NCBI RefSeq assembly: GCF_900155545.1
Contig: NZ_LT732526.1
Span: forward strand, 1,740,593 to 1,791,621
Reading direction: 5' to 3'
DNA from: Clostridium sp. Marseille-P2415
GTDB taxonomy: Bacteria; Bacillota; Clostridia; Lachnospirales; Lachnospiraceae
DNA length: 51,029 bases
The notes under the pieces are model-generated. The model was not told the origin of the DNA and made no database searches. It worked only from the letters and a program-made list of their open reading frames with translations. The position numbers were made by a program, and so were the translations under genes. Numbering within the stretch: position 1 is the stretch's first letter; each line of letters starts with the position of its first letter. Positions 25,119 to 34,163 of the stretch are shown piece by piece.

Positions 25119-26147
25119 TTACCGAAGTCCGGTTTCCGTATCGCTTTCTGATACTGCGCTATGCTCCTTAATATATGCCACAACCTCTTGAGCGGTTGTG
25201 AAGGCCAGGCCTACGCAGCTGTCTGCAGCTCCATAATAAATTGCAATCTTTCCGCTCCGGGCATCGTGAATGGTTGCACACGGGAAGGTTACATTAGGCA
25301 CAAATCCCCGCTCTTCATACCACTCTTCCGGAGTCAGTAAAAAGTTCGTGCAGCGGTACTTAACAACAGACGGCTGATCCATATCCAGGATTGCTCCTCC
25401 GATGCTGTATACCAGTCCATTGCAGGTTCCTGTCACACCGTGATAAAACAAAAGCCATCCTTCTGTTGTCTCAATAGGAGCAGCGCCTCCGCCGATTTTC
25501 ACATTCTCCCACCAATAGTCACCGGTCTTTCCCATCACATGTCTGTGTTTTCCCCAGTAAACCATATCCGGGCTTTCTGAGAGATAGATGTCACCAAATG
25601 GCGTATGTCCGCTATCGCTGGGCCTGGACAGCATCATGAACTTTCCGTCAATCTTTCTCGGAAACAGCACGGCATTCCGGTTGAAAGGCAAAAATGGATT
25701 TTCAATTCTTGTAAAGGTTTTAAAATCAGTTGTCTTTGCCATACCGATGGAAGCGCCATAGCAATCCTGGCACCACATCATATAATAGGTATCCTCCACC
25801 TTTACCAGCCTGGGATCGTATGCGTAAATCGGCATAAACGGTTTGCCATCCTCATCCACAAACCGGATTTTCTCTGTTTCAAACTCCCAATGAATTGCAT
25901 CCTTGCTGTGGCCCAGATAGATATGCGGCACCCCGTTGATCTGCTCTGCGCGGAACACTCCGATAAATGCATCTCCATAAGGAATTACAGCGCTGTTAAA
26001 AATTCGGGCAACTCCCTCCAGGGGATTTCTTCCGATAATCGGATTCTCATCATATCTCCATACCGGCATCCAGCTTTTTGCATTTGCTCCCCGCTCCTGC
26101 CACGGTACATTCGGTACATTTGGTCCTATAATCTTTACATTGCTCAT
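25119..26147 (-). CDS. GH130 beta-1,4-mannooligosaccharide phosphorylase
   Basis: 342 residues of the GH130 five-bladed propeller. Key points are YDENPIIGRNPLEG, FNSAVIPYGDAFIGVFRAE, YAYDPRLVKVEDTYYMMW (containing the proton-donor aspartate region), KIGGGAAPIETTEGWLLFYHGV and FPCATIHDARSGKIAIYYGAADS. Length and motifs fit the mannooligosaccharide phosphorylase subgroup better than mannosylglucose phosphorylase. It cleaves mannosyl-mannose with phosphate to give mannose 1-phosphate. No signal peptide. The ribosome binding site GGAGGG abuts the 3' end of the group II intron, which separates it from its transporter genes. Confidence 0.85.
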   Translation of the reverse strand: MSNVKIIGPNVPNVPWQERGANAKSWMPVWRYDENPIIGRNPLEGVARIFNSAVIPYGDAFIGVFRAEQINGVPHIYLGHSKDAIHWEFETEKIRFVDEDGKPFMPIYAYDPRLVKVEDTYYMMWCQDCYGASIGMAKTTDFKTFTRIENPFLPFNRNAVLFPRKIDGKFMMLSRPSDSGHTPFGDIYLSESPDMVYWGKHRHVMGKTGDYWWENVKIGGGAAPIETTEGWLLFYHGVTGTCNGLVYSIGGAILDMDQPSVVKYRCTNFLLTPEEWYEERGFVPNVTFPCATIHDARSGKIAIYYGAADSCVGLAFTTAQEVVAYIKEHSAVSESDTETGLR

Positions 26148-26201
26148 CGTTTCATTCCCTCCGTTTAGTAAAATCGCACCTCACAATGCGAAGTCCTTTC
26201 C

Positions 26202-26235
26202 AGAACCGTACGTGCGGCTTTCCCGCATACGGCTC
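26202..26235 (-). ncRNA. Group II intron domain V
   Basis: The 34-base hairpin starts GAGCCGTATGCGG and ends CCGCACGTACGGTTCT, with a GAAA-type loop and the catalytic AGC triad. It matches the near-universal domain V of bacterial group II introns. Domain VI follows toward 26163. Confidence 0.9.
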
Positions 26236-26261
26236 TTCATAATAACATTTACAGATTCCCG

Positions 26262-27560
26262 CTACGCATAGAGATTGTAATACCTCTTGGGATATGCCAG
26301 CGGATAATAATCCAGCATCTGCTTAAATTCCTCCCAATTGTAGCTTTTCTTCTGACTCCTTCGATTCATCCAGCGGTATAACAGGCGCGTTGTGTAATAG
26401 TGATACTTCATCAGCGATGGTATGTTATACGTCACACCGTAGTATCTGTAGTGTCCAACCAGCTTACGATTAAGGATCAGCATTATCTCTTTTAATGGCT
26501 TTGTTCGATTGTTCTTCAGCCACTGTTTCATCTCCTTCAGTTTTGTCCGCATTCGTTTCCCGTTGGTTTTCGGTATCACACAGAACTTTCCCTCCTGGTT
26601 TTCTCCGCAATAGAATGTAAATCCCAAGAAATCAAAGGTCTCGGGTTTTCCCTCCCCTTTTCGCTTTCTTCTTTCTTTCGCATATCTCCCGAATTCTACA
26701 AGTCTGCTTTTACTCGTCTCTAGTTCCAACCCATATTTACACAGCCGTATCTGCATCTCTTCGTAGTATCGTTTGGCTTCCCCCTTATGTTCAAAGCCTG
26801 CCAGGTAATCATCTGCATACACTACCAGAAAACTCATTCCCGTTCCGCGTTTCTCAAAGTATGCTTTGTACCACAACACCAGCACATGGTGCATGTAGAT
26901 ATTTGCCAATATCGGACTGATGATATTTCCTTGGGCGGATCCCCATTCATTCGTCTGATACCTCCCTTCTTCCAGCACTCCTGCTTTCAGATACTTCTTT
27001 ATCAGCCAGAGTATGTTCGGGTCTTTGATGTAGTATTCAACGAACTTCATTGTCCATTCGTGACTCATATGGTCGAAGAAACCTTTGATATCTGCATCTA
27101 CAACATAGTTGATACGCTTTCGCACGATACTGATACACATTTCTTTGATTGCCATATGACAGTCGCGTTTCGGCCGGAATCCGTACATGTTCTCCTGAAA
27201 CTTTGGTTCATATACCGCTTCCAATATCTTCTTTAGTCCTAATTGCACAATTTTATCTTCATAGACTGCAATACCCAGTGGACGCTTCTTTCCATTTGCT
27301 TTCGGTATATACACCCGCAGGGTCGGTTTCGGCTTATATGCCTTGTTCCTAAGTCTTTTCACCAGATTTCTGATGTTTTCTCTTAAGTTTTGGCTGTATT
27401 CCTCTTTTGTTATTCCATCGACTCCTGTTGCTTTCTTTCCGTCTAATTCTTTATGGCATTGAAGCAATAGTTCCTCATTCAGCAAGTGATACAGTGATGT
27501 AAATACCGGTCGGCTTTCATGAGCCGATTTGTCTGCTATTCTTTCTAATTTCGTTTGCAT
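26262..27560 (-). CDS. ltrA: Group II intron reverse transcriptase/maturase
   Basis: 432 residues. RT blocks are visible in order: KKATGVDGITKEEY, RVYIPKANGKKRPLGIAVYEDKIVQ, MYGFRPKRDCHMAI, DADIKGFFDHM, GSAQGNIISPILANIYMHHVL, and the active site VYADDYLAGFE. TFDFLGFTFY and the maturase X domain then end the protein. There is no HNH endonuclease domain, so mobility would rely on RNA-driven insertion at replication forks or single strands. The frame is intact, so the intron may be active. Confidence 0.92.
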   Translation of the reverse strand: MQTKLERIADKSAHESRPVFTSLYHLLNEELLLQCHKELDGKKATGVDGITKEEYSQNLRENIRNLVKRLRNKAYKPKPTLRVYIPKANGKKRPLGIAVYEDKIVQLGLKKILEAVYEPKFQENMYGFRPKRDCHMAIKEMCISIVRKRINYVVDADIKGFFDHMSHEWTMKFVEYYIKDPNILWLIKKYLKAGVLEEGRYQTNEWGSAQGNIISPILANIYMHHVLVLWYKAYFEKRGTGMSFLVVYADDYLAGFEHKGEAKRYYEEMQIRLCKYGLELETSKSRLVEFGRYAKERRKRKGEGKPETFDFLGFTFYCGENQEGKFCVIPKTNGKRMRTKLKEMKQWLKNNRTKPLKEIMLILNRKLVGHYRYYGVTYNIPSLMKYHYYTTRLLYRWMNRRSQKKSYNWEEFKQMLDYYPLAYPKRYYNLYA

Positions 27561-28059
27561 TTATCCTCCCGCCCCTGAGTGCGGTAAATGTGCCCTCAGA
27601 AAGAGTGTTATTATGCACTCCCCTTCCCTCCGCCATCATTACTGGCTTCTTTGGTACTATGAGAGTGTCCGACTGCCTGTGACTCCTTTGATTTCCTCCT
27701 TGTCATCGTTGTACGTCATACCTGCATGCAGCAGTTATCTGCTTTGCAGGAAATCACAGGCTCTCTCCAGTTGACTGATTAGTCATTGTAAAACATGATT
27801 GGCCCTTGGACTCCGTCAAAGCCATAACAAACTCGCTTAACGCTTGTTATGATGTTGCCTTCCGCATGGATAAACTGCGTCGGCCTTTAAGACTTTGTAA
27901 AATTTCGAAGCTCGATAGCATTGCAACCCTGTTTCCTGACTGTCTACGCTTAGCCTTGCCTGTTACCAGACAACACCCAAGACTCGCTAACGGTGGCTCG
28001 CTACGCCTTGCCGTATGGGATTTCCACCCACTAAACCAATCGCCCTTTTCTGGACGCGC

Positions 28060-28914
28060 TTATCCTTTCACCGCCCCCTGGGTCAGTCCGCTGTATATCT
28101 GCTTCTGACACAGAATAAAGATGAGCAGCGCAGGAATCATCGTTATAATCACTCCGGCACAGATATAGTTGTACTGGTTTCCCAGTGGCCCGGTGAATTT
28201 AAACAGCGAGGTAGCTACCGTAACCAGGCGGTTTTTGTCCTGCAGATATAAGTTCGCTGCATAATATTCGTTGTAGGTGCCTACGCCTTTTAAAATCATT
28301 ACCGTAATAACAGCCGGTTTTAAAAGCGGCAGAAGTACCCGAAAAAAAACGCCAAAATAAGTACATCCATCCATAATTGCCGACTCATCCAGGGCTGTTG
28401 AAATATTTTCAAAAAACTGAATAAAAATATAAATGGACATGACATCGGTTCCGCACATCATCACAATATATCCCGGCAGGCTGTTAATCCAGCCCAGGCT
28501 GTACATAATCTGATAAACAGACACCTGCATTGCAATTCCCGGAAGCAGGGAAGCAAACAGGAACATATTCCGAATCAGCCCATTTCCCGGAAATTTGAAC
28601 CGGCTCAGGACATATGCCAGCATGGAGCCTGTCAGTACAGAACCAATTAATACAAACACCAGAATGATTGCCGAGTTGCGAAAAGCAACCCCCATATTAG
28701 CCTTATGCCATGCCTCAATAAAGTTATCAAAATACAGCCAGCTTTTTGGAAAGGTCATGACATTGGTCGATGCGTATTCCTCCGGTGTCTTAAAGGCTGT
28801 AATCACACAAACAACCACTGGCAGCACCGAAATGACCGCACCTGCAATCAAAGTCATATATTGAACCAAGGACCACGCAGATTTCTTTATTTTCGCCTGA
28901 CTGCTCTTTGACAT
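28060..28914 (-). CDS. ABC sugar transporter permease (MalG/AraQ type)
   Basis: 284 residues from ATG 28914, which overlaps the previous gene's TGA (TGATG coupling) with AGGAGG upstream. Six hydrophobic segments and the cytoplasmic loop ENISTALDESAIMDGCTYFGVFFRVLLPLLKP (EAA motif, contact for the ATPase) identify it. The end QKQIYSGLTQGAVKG is typical of carbohydrate permeases. No ATPase gene is present; these systems usually share a general MsmX-type ATPase. The group II intron begins directly after its stop codon. Predicted role: inner-membrane half of a mannooligosaccharide importer. Confidence 0.9.
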   Translation of the reverse strand: MSKSSQAKIKKSAWSLVQYMTLIAGAVISVLPVVVCVITAFKTPEEYASTNVMTFPKSWLYFDNFIEAWHKANMGVAFRNSAIILVFVLIGSVLTGSMLAYVLSRFKFPGNGLIRNMFLFASLLPGIAMQVSVYQIMYSLGWINSLPGYIVMMCGTDVMSIYIFIQFFENISTALDESAIMDGCTYFGVFFRVLLPLLKPAVITVMILKGVGTYNEYYAANLYLQDKNRLVTVATSLFKFTGPLGNQYNYICAGVIITMIPALLIFILCQKQIYSGLTQGAVKG

Positions 28915-29915
28915 CACAGTCTGCCTCCTTTCTGCGCCTTCCGCTTCTTCTGCTTTCTCCGGCAACGGATCGAGTCCTGATCTCCTGTTCCAAAGAAATA
29001 CCGCTCTGCCAGCTTTTGAATCAATGTTGCCAACAAAATTAATGCAAAAAGTACGATTGCCATTGCAGAGGCAAGCCCAACCTTCTGGCTCTCATGTGCC
29101 AGCTTATTCATGATTACAAAATAGGTACCTGTACCAAATTCACCACCTGTGATTACATATGGAGGCTCAAATACGCTCAGTGAACCGGTAATCGCCAGAA
29201 TCATATTCAGCACAATGATAGTTTTGATACCGGGGAATATAATATAACGGAACTTATTCCAGCCGGAAGCCCCATCAATAGCCGCTGCTTCATAGAGAGT
29301 GCTGTCAATGGACATAATCGCTCCGATAAACAGCACCATATTCTGTCCCATATAACGCCAGACCGACGTTGCCGCAATAGAAATATTATTGATACTCTTA
29401 TTTTTCAGCCAGTAAGGAAGAGATTCCAGATTAAATCCGCACCACTGCAGCACTGTATCCAGCACAAAACCTCTGGTGTAGAAAAATTTAAAGATAAAGC
29501 CAACTGCAATTCCGCATACCAGATAAGGAAAGAACATCAGTCCCTTAAACACGCCTGCTCCCCTGACACGAAAACTCAGAACGGATGCAAACCACAATGC
29601 AAATCCAAGCTGCACAAAGGATGCAATAATATAATATGCGCTCAGCTTCAGCGCCTGAAAGCAATCTTTTCTCAAGAACACTTCGGCATAATTTCCAAGA
29701 CCTATAAATTCCCTGTTACCGATATATTTCATATCATAAAAGCTAAACTGAACCATTTTGAAAAACGGAATATATGTAAATACCAATAACAGCAGCAATG
29801 GGAACAGCATAAATGTGATAATACAGAGCCTCTTATTCACTTTTCCCGATTGTATCCACTTTACAAAGCGCCCTATATGTTCCGTAAAGCTCAATGAAGT
29901 TTTCTCTTCCTTCAT
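28914..29915 (-). CDS. ABC sugar transporter permease (MalF/UgpA type)
   Basis: About 333 residues from ATG 29915, preceded by GGGAGGGAAG; a longer frame from 29990 would overlap the binding-protein gene. Membrane segments start LCIITFMLFPLLLLLVFTYIP. The EAA loop reads STLYEAAAIDGASGWNKFRYIIFPGIKT. It pairs with the next permease, with which it shares a one-base overlap, and with the lipoprotein just upstream. Confidence 0.9.
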   Translation of the reverse strand: MKEEKTSLSFTEHIGRFVKWIQSGKVNKRLCIITFMLFPLLLLLVFTYIPFFKMVQFSFYDMKYIGNREFIGLGNYAEVFLRKDCFQALKLSAYYIIASFVQLGFALWFASVLSFRVRGAGVFKGLMFFPYLVCGIAVGFIFKFFYTRGFVLDTVLQWCGFNLESLPYWLKNKSINNISIAATSVWRYMGQNMVLFIGAIMSIDSTLYEAAAIDGASGWNKFRYIIFPGIKTIIVLNMILAITGSLSVFEPPYVITGGEFGTGTYFVIMNKLAHESQKVGLASAMAIVLFALILLATLIQKLAERYFFGTGDQDSIRCRRKQKKRKAQKGGRL

Positions 29916-29938
29916 ATGATCTTCCCTCCCGGCCACAT

Positions 29939-31330
29939 TTAATGGGTAATTCCGAATTTTTCCTGTGCTGCTGTCCACTTCCCGTTCCACTCCGCCGCCA
30001 GCTCATCCATGGCCGGATGCCCGTCAATAGCCGCTTCTACTACGCTTTTTGCCATGCCTCCGGAAACATTAATTCCCAGCTCAGACTCATTATTCACATC
30101 ATTGTCTAAGGTTTCTTCGCCCTCTGGAATTGGAACATCATATAAAAGCCCTACCTCATGAAACGACTCAAGAAAATCCGGCAGTTTTGCATCTGCCTGA
30201 ATCGGCACACCACCCTCATCCGTTTCAAATCCAGATTCTTCCACCAGCCATTTTACATACACCATTGCAGCCGTCTGCTCATCAGCCGTACGATTGCAGT
30301 TAATGCCATAATTGTAATCCGGACCTACATTGGTGTACTGCTTTCCATCTACAGAAATCGGAAATGGCATATACGCCACATCATCCCCATGTTCTCCCGC
30401 ATTCTTCATCTGGATAATGGACCAGGAACCCAAGGCCATACAGGCAATCTCACCGTTATTCAAACGGGCCTTGCTGCCCTCCCAATCGGTGGTCGTCGGA
30501 TCGTCCTCTGTAAGGCCCCGTGCTACTGACTGATAAAGTGTATTGTATACAGCATAAGGTCCTGTCTGATCCCCTCTGTCAGCAAAGGGATTTTCGCCCT
30601 TCACTCTTTCCTCATGTGCAAAATCCGCCTGCCCAGTCGCACATGCATCGATATAAGCATCCCAGGCCCCCATGGTCCACCCGGCTGCAAAATTAGTGTA
30701 CAGCGGAATCGCATCGGTATTGTCCTTTATTTTCTGGAGCGCAGCCAGAAACTCATCCGGGGTTTTGGGCACCTCTGTCACTCCTGCCTCCTCAAATATC
30801 CTTTTATTGTAAACAATTCCCTGGATGTTTCCCATGGAAGGAATTCCATATACCTTTCCGCCGTAGCTGTAATTCTGAAGCATAGTGTATTCTTTAGAAA
30901 GCGTGTCGTAATCCCCCATGCAGGTAAAGTAGTTCTCAAGTTCATCTTTATCTACCGTCGTCGGAATCATGCAGATATCCCCCCAATCTCCGGTGGTCAG
31001 CCTGGTGGTGATATCATCTGCATAATTGGTGATTCCTTCATATTCGATGTGAATATTCGGATAAATCTTATTGAACTCTTTCACATACTTGGTAAAGGTA
31101 GTGTCAATAACATCTGTCTTATGCGTAAGGAATTTCAAATCTGCACTTAAATCCGTATAATCCTCTCCCAGCTTAATCTGTTCAAAGGTAATACCCGGAC
31201 TCACCTTCTCAGCCATTTTTCCCTTCGCTCCGATCCCGGTATCTCCTCCGTTTCCACACGCAGTAACGGAAAATGCCATCACTCCGGCCAATGTACAAGC
31301 AATAATTTTTTTTCTTTCCTTTAATTTCAT
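29939..31330 (-). CDS. Extracellular sugar-binding lipoprotein of an ABC importer
   Basis: 463 residues. The N-terminus MKLKERKKIIACTLAGVMAF is followed by SVTACGNGG, a lipobox whose cysteine (about 26) would be acylated and anchored outside the membrane. The rest is a type-1 extracellular solute-binding protein (EYEGITNYADDITTRLTTGDWGD, GKVYGIPSMGN, MALGSWSIIQMKNAG). It is the first gene of the operon leading to GH130. A mannooligosaccharide ligand is inferred from the operon. The good GGAGAAGG site fixes the start. Confidence 0.92.
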   Translation of the reverse strand: MKLKERKKIIACTLAGVMAFSVTACGNGGDTGIGAKGKMAEKVSPGITFEQIKLGEDYTDLSADLKFLTHKTDVIDTTFTKYVKEFNKIYPNIHIEYEGITNYADDITTRLTTGDWGDICMIPTTVDKDELENYFTCMGDYDTLSKEYTMLQNYSYGGKVYGIPSMGNIQGIVYNKRIFEEAGVTEVPKTPDEFLAALQKIKDNTDAIPLYTNFAAGWTMGAWDAYIDACATGQADFAHEERVKGENPFADRGDQTGPYAVYNTLYQSVARGLTEDDPTTTDWEGSKARLNNGEIACMALGSWSIIQMKNAGEHGDDVAYMPFPISVDGKQYTNVGPDYNYGINCNRTADEQTAAMVYVKWLVEESGFETDEGGVPIQADAKLPDFLESFHEVGLLYDVPIPEGEETLDNDVNNESELGINVSGGMAKSVVEAAIDGHPAMDELAAEWNGKWTAAQEKFGITH

Positions 31331-31407
31331 ATCCTTCTCCCCTACTTTATTTTTAATTATTTTTTAAGTTTATTTAATCTTAGCATATCCATATTTTAAT
31401 CTCAAGT

Positions 31408-31423
31408 GTAAAGTTGTTTTTAC
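31408..31423. promoter_or_regulatory. Possible LacI-type operator before the ABC operon
   Basis: An inverted repeat GTAAA-N6-TTTAC lies 80 bases upstream of the binding-protein start. The rest of the 264-base gap (31331-31594) is very A/T-rich, apart from the terminator at 31554-31578. Support is weak. Confidence 0.3.
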
Positions 31424-31553
31424 CGCATTTTTGTCCGCTTTATGATTTTTTTCATGTGTTTTTTGTGCATTATGTAGCCATGTAATCGTTTTGATTTGTT
31501 TTTTACTTTTTCTTTAATTAAATTATTCACAATAAATTAAGTTATTTTAACAG

Positions 31554-31578
31554 CAAAAAAGGCAGCGTTGCCGCTGCC
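31554..31578 (-). terminator. Rho-independent terminator of the LacI pair
   Basis: A GGCAGCG-TTGC-CGCTGCC hairpin. On the minus strand it is followed by six T. It lies 17 bases after the stop of the second LacI gene. Confidence 0.92.
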
Positions 31579-31594
31579 GTTTCTTCTACCAGAT

Positions 31595-32602
31595 TTATTT
31601 TTCTATTGCTCTCACGCTGTCACGTTCCACAACAAAGCTATCCAGATAGCGTACACCACAATAACTACGGTCACCTCTAATTTTTTTAAGAAGAATCCTG
31701 ACTGCTGTCTGCGCCATTTCCTTCATATCAACGTGGTAAGTAGTAAGCTTCTTTGCAAAAGGATGCCCATACAGATAATCATCATATCCTACTACCGAAA
31801 CATCTTCCGGTATCCTGTACCCTGCTGATATCAACTTGTCATACACGATGCCTGCCGTCAAATCATTACAACAGACAAAGGCCGTTGGCATCACCTTCGG
31901 AAGCACGAACTCCGCCGCTCTCTGCACCAGCCTGGGATCATCAATCACCCAATCCGGATTCAGGGAAATCCCCCACTCCTCCAACCCTTTCCGGTAACCA
32001 AAGTAACGGTTACACAAGTTCTCATCAGTGGCAATCTCTCCTACATATGCAATATCCCGATGTCCACGCTTCAAAAGATAGCGGGTCATCTTATACATGC
32101 CGATGTAGTTGTTTGACATAACTGCATCACAAGTCAGAGCATCTGAAAAAAAGTCCATCAACACTACCGGAAGCTTTATCATACCAATCATTTTTTTGAT
32201 GAATGTTTCCTCCATCTTTCCAATGACAATCAGTCCGTCAATGTTACCTTCTTTAAGCATCTTAGGCAGTTCCATCTGCTGTTCTGTCTCTGTTCCGATA
32301 ATCTCCAGCATCGTCAGATTCTGCTTCTTTGCTGCTGCAAATGCGACCTGCTGGTACATCGCCCAATAAAAAGAACCACCCACATCAATATACCGGTGTG
32401 CCACTACCACCCCGATCGTCAAAGTAGAACGTAACGGTTTCACGCTTTTCACCTTATCGTATCCGAGCTCCTGTGCCTTTACAATAATCTGGTTTCTCAT
32501 ATCATGACTGACGCCTTTTTTACCGGAAAGGGCATTGGATACGGTTACCACACTAATTCCCAGCGCATCCGCAATATCTTTCAGCTTAACAGAACCTGCC
32601 AT
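31595..32602 (-). CDS. LacI-family transcriptional regulator (second of tandem pair)
   Basis: About 335 residues from ATG 32602 (GGAGGAAGCC upstream). The LacI helix-turn-helix is KLKDIADALGISVVTVSNALSGKKGVSHDMR; a periplasmic-binding-protein-like sensor follows from about 65, with the late AFVCCNDLTAGIVYDKL and SVVGYDDYLYG motifs. Its start lies 17 bases inside the end of the preceding LacI gene, so the pair is translationally coupled. It probably controls the mannooligosaccharide operon to the left, which is read in the same direction after a terminator. The ligand is unknown. Confidence 0.9.
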   Translation of the reverse strand: MAGSVKLKDIADALGISVVTVSNALSGKKGVSHDMRNQIIVKAQELGYDKVKSVKPLRSTLTIGVVVAHRYIDVGGSFYWAMYQQVAFAAAKKQNLTMLEIIGTETEQQMELPKMLKEGNIDGLIVIGKMEETFIKKMIGMIKLPVVLMDFFSDALTCDAVMSNNYIGMYKMTRYLLKRGHRDIAYVGEIATDENLCNRYFGYRKGLEEWGISLNPDWVIDDPRLVQRAAEFVLPKVMPTAFVCCNDLTAGIVYDKLISAGYRIPEDVSVVGYDDYLYGHPFAKKLTTYHVDMKEMAQTAVRILLKKIRGDRSYCGVRYLDSFVVERDSVRAIEK

Positions 32603-33617
32603 CTGGCTTCCTCCTATACATAATCGAATTTCCTTCATGTACTTTCCCTTGCATCAGACGGATTCCTGCTGGAGTACCGTTTTTATGAATTCGTTTCAGT
32701 AAAGTAGAAACGCTGATTTCCGCCATTATTTTCTCATCATTCTCATAGGTCATTAATTCCAAACCTTCTACCTGGCTTCCATGCACACGGTCATATGCAG
32801 CAACCGACACTTCATCCGGTACGGCGATTCCCTTTTCCCTGAGTTTTTTTATCAGCAGTGCAGCACTTTTTTCGCAGTTGCATACATAGGCTGTAGGCAA
32901 AACCTCCGGCAATTCAAATTCCGCTACTGAAGCATATCCCTCTTTTTTCCGATCTTGAAGAGGCGGCAGCTCCGGAATATGATTCAGCAAAAGAGCCTTG
33001 CAGTATCCCATATAGCGATCCATAATGCTGCCCGTTGCTCCCGGGGTTCCTACAAACGTAATCTGACGGTGGCCATAATCAATCAGCCGTTGCGTAATTG
33101 CCTGCATTCCCCGGAAACCGTCTGTAATGATAAAATCCATATCCTTGTCCGCGTCATAAAAATCAACACATACCGCAGGCTGCAGCGAATTCGTCCGGAC
33201 TGTCTCCAGAAATCCCGGATTTACTTCTCCTAACATCAGGATTCCATCGATTGCGGCATTAGAAAATACAATAGGGGGCTCCTCCAGCCGCTCCCTGGCT
33301 TGGTCTACTACCTCCAGTATAGTTAAAGCTCCTTGTCTTGCCGCTTCCTGGGAAATCCGTTTATAAATATCCATATAAAAGGAGGGGGTTTCCTTTACAT
33401 AACGTTCCGCAATCACGACCCCAATCCGTTTTGATCCGCCAGATTCATCCCCCTCTTTCTTGTGATATCCCATCTCTTTTGCAAGAGCCAGAATACTGCC
33501 GCGCACCTCTTCACTTGCACCCTTTTTCCCCAGGAGTACATTGGATACCGTTACTGTGCTGACCCCTGCACGGTCTGCTATCATTTGCAACGTCACATTC
33601 TTCTTAATTTTTGACAT
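32586..33617 (-). CDS. LacI-family transcriptional regulator (first of tandem pair)
   Basis: 343 residues. The DNA-binding domain VTLQMIADRAGVSTVTVSNVLLGKKGASEEVR is clearly related to that of its neighbour, especially the VTVSN-L-GKKG recognition segment, suggesting overlapping operators. The sensor domain has AYVCNCEKSAALLIKKL and VSVAAYDRVHGS. The unusual cysteines and lower similarity of this lobe suggest a different ligand. It probably arose from duplication of the same ancestor. The two could form heterodimers, which is an inference. Confidence 0.9.
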   Translation of the reverse strand: MSKIKKNVTLQMIADRAGVSTVTVSNVLLGKKGASEEVRGSILALAKEMGYHKKEGDESGGSKRIGVVIAERYVKETPSFYMDIYKRISQEAARQGALTILEVVDQARERLEEPPIVFSNAAIDGILMLGEVNPGFLETVRTNSLQPAVCVDFYDADKDMDFIITDGFRGMQAITQRLIDYGHRQITFVGTPGATGSIMDRYMGYCKALLLNHIPELPPLQDRKKEGYASVAEFELPEVLPTAYVCNCEKSAALLIKKLREKGIAVPDEVSVAAYDRVHGSQVEGLELMTYENDEKIMAEISVSTLLKRIHKNGTPAGIRLMQGKVHEGNSIMYRRKPDGRFC

Positions 33618-33647
33618 GCCTGTGTCTCTCTTTAACTTAAATTTTAA

Positions 33648-33995
33648 TTAAATCCAGTTAATTTTATCATTAAATTTGACACAGGTCAACACATCTGAGA
33701 TGTCACATTGTGCCAGCTTGAACGCTTTATTGTCACAGCTTGATATATTATGCCGCTTGCCTCCTTTCAATAAAAGCCAAAAGGCAAGTGACAATTCCCC
33801 AATAGCCATAGGTGCGCTAAGTACCGTATCAATAATTGCTTTAAAATTTTCGTAGTTGGGCAAAAGTAAATTTGCAAAATCAGTTGCCAGATAGCACAAA
33901 GCTGCAAATACCAGAGCGGAAAAGTATGACAGAAGCTATAATTTTATCGGCTGTTGCAGCTTTACGTTGTGATAAATCTTTCATTTGGTTTATCA
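33648..33995 (-). pseudogene. Decayed DUF4386-type membrane protein gene
   Basis: GGAGGAATTATAATG at 33995 begins a frame MINQMKDLSQRKAATADKII that stops after about 40 codons. A second frame then carries FANLLLPNYENFKAIIDTVL and MAIGELSLAFWLLLKGGK, the recognisable C-terminal end of DUF4386 proteins. Most of the central membrane segments are missing and a frameshift separates the parts. The gene is therefore an internally deleted relic. Confidence 0.65.
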
Positions 33996-34163
33996 TTATA
34001 ATTCCTCCAATATTTCATTTATTGATTGTATGCCTTTATCTATTTTTTCCAGTGCATTTTGCACACTTGCTTATTGATAAATAACTTGTTATATTATATG
34101 AATCAACATATGCCTGTAACTATTTACGTTGTTATATCTATCTTTAGGAAAAGAAGGGGTTCT

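Larger units (their letters stand above)
26163..28059 (-). mobile_element. Group II intron (about 1.9 kb) with maturase ORF
   Basis: A complete bacterial group II intron read on the minus strand. Its 5' end GCGCGTCCAGAAAAGGGCGA at 28059 directly follows the TAA of the ABC permease gene. About 500 bases of domains I-IV lead to the reverse-transcriptase ORF, then domain V (26202-26235), domain VI, and a 3' end AC at 26163, immediately before the GH130 ribosome binding site. The 5' end reads GCGCG instead of the usual GUGYG. The AGC triad in domain V argues against class C. Boundaries are inferred from motif positions. Splicing would restore the operon transcript. Confidence 0.88.

Noticed and set aside
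26163-28059. Classifying the intron as group IIC
   Set aside because: The domain V triad reads AGC rather than CGC, and insertion is not directly behind a terminator hairpin.
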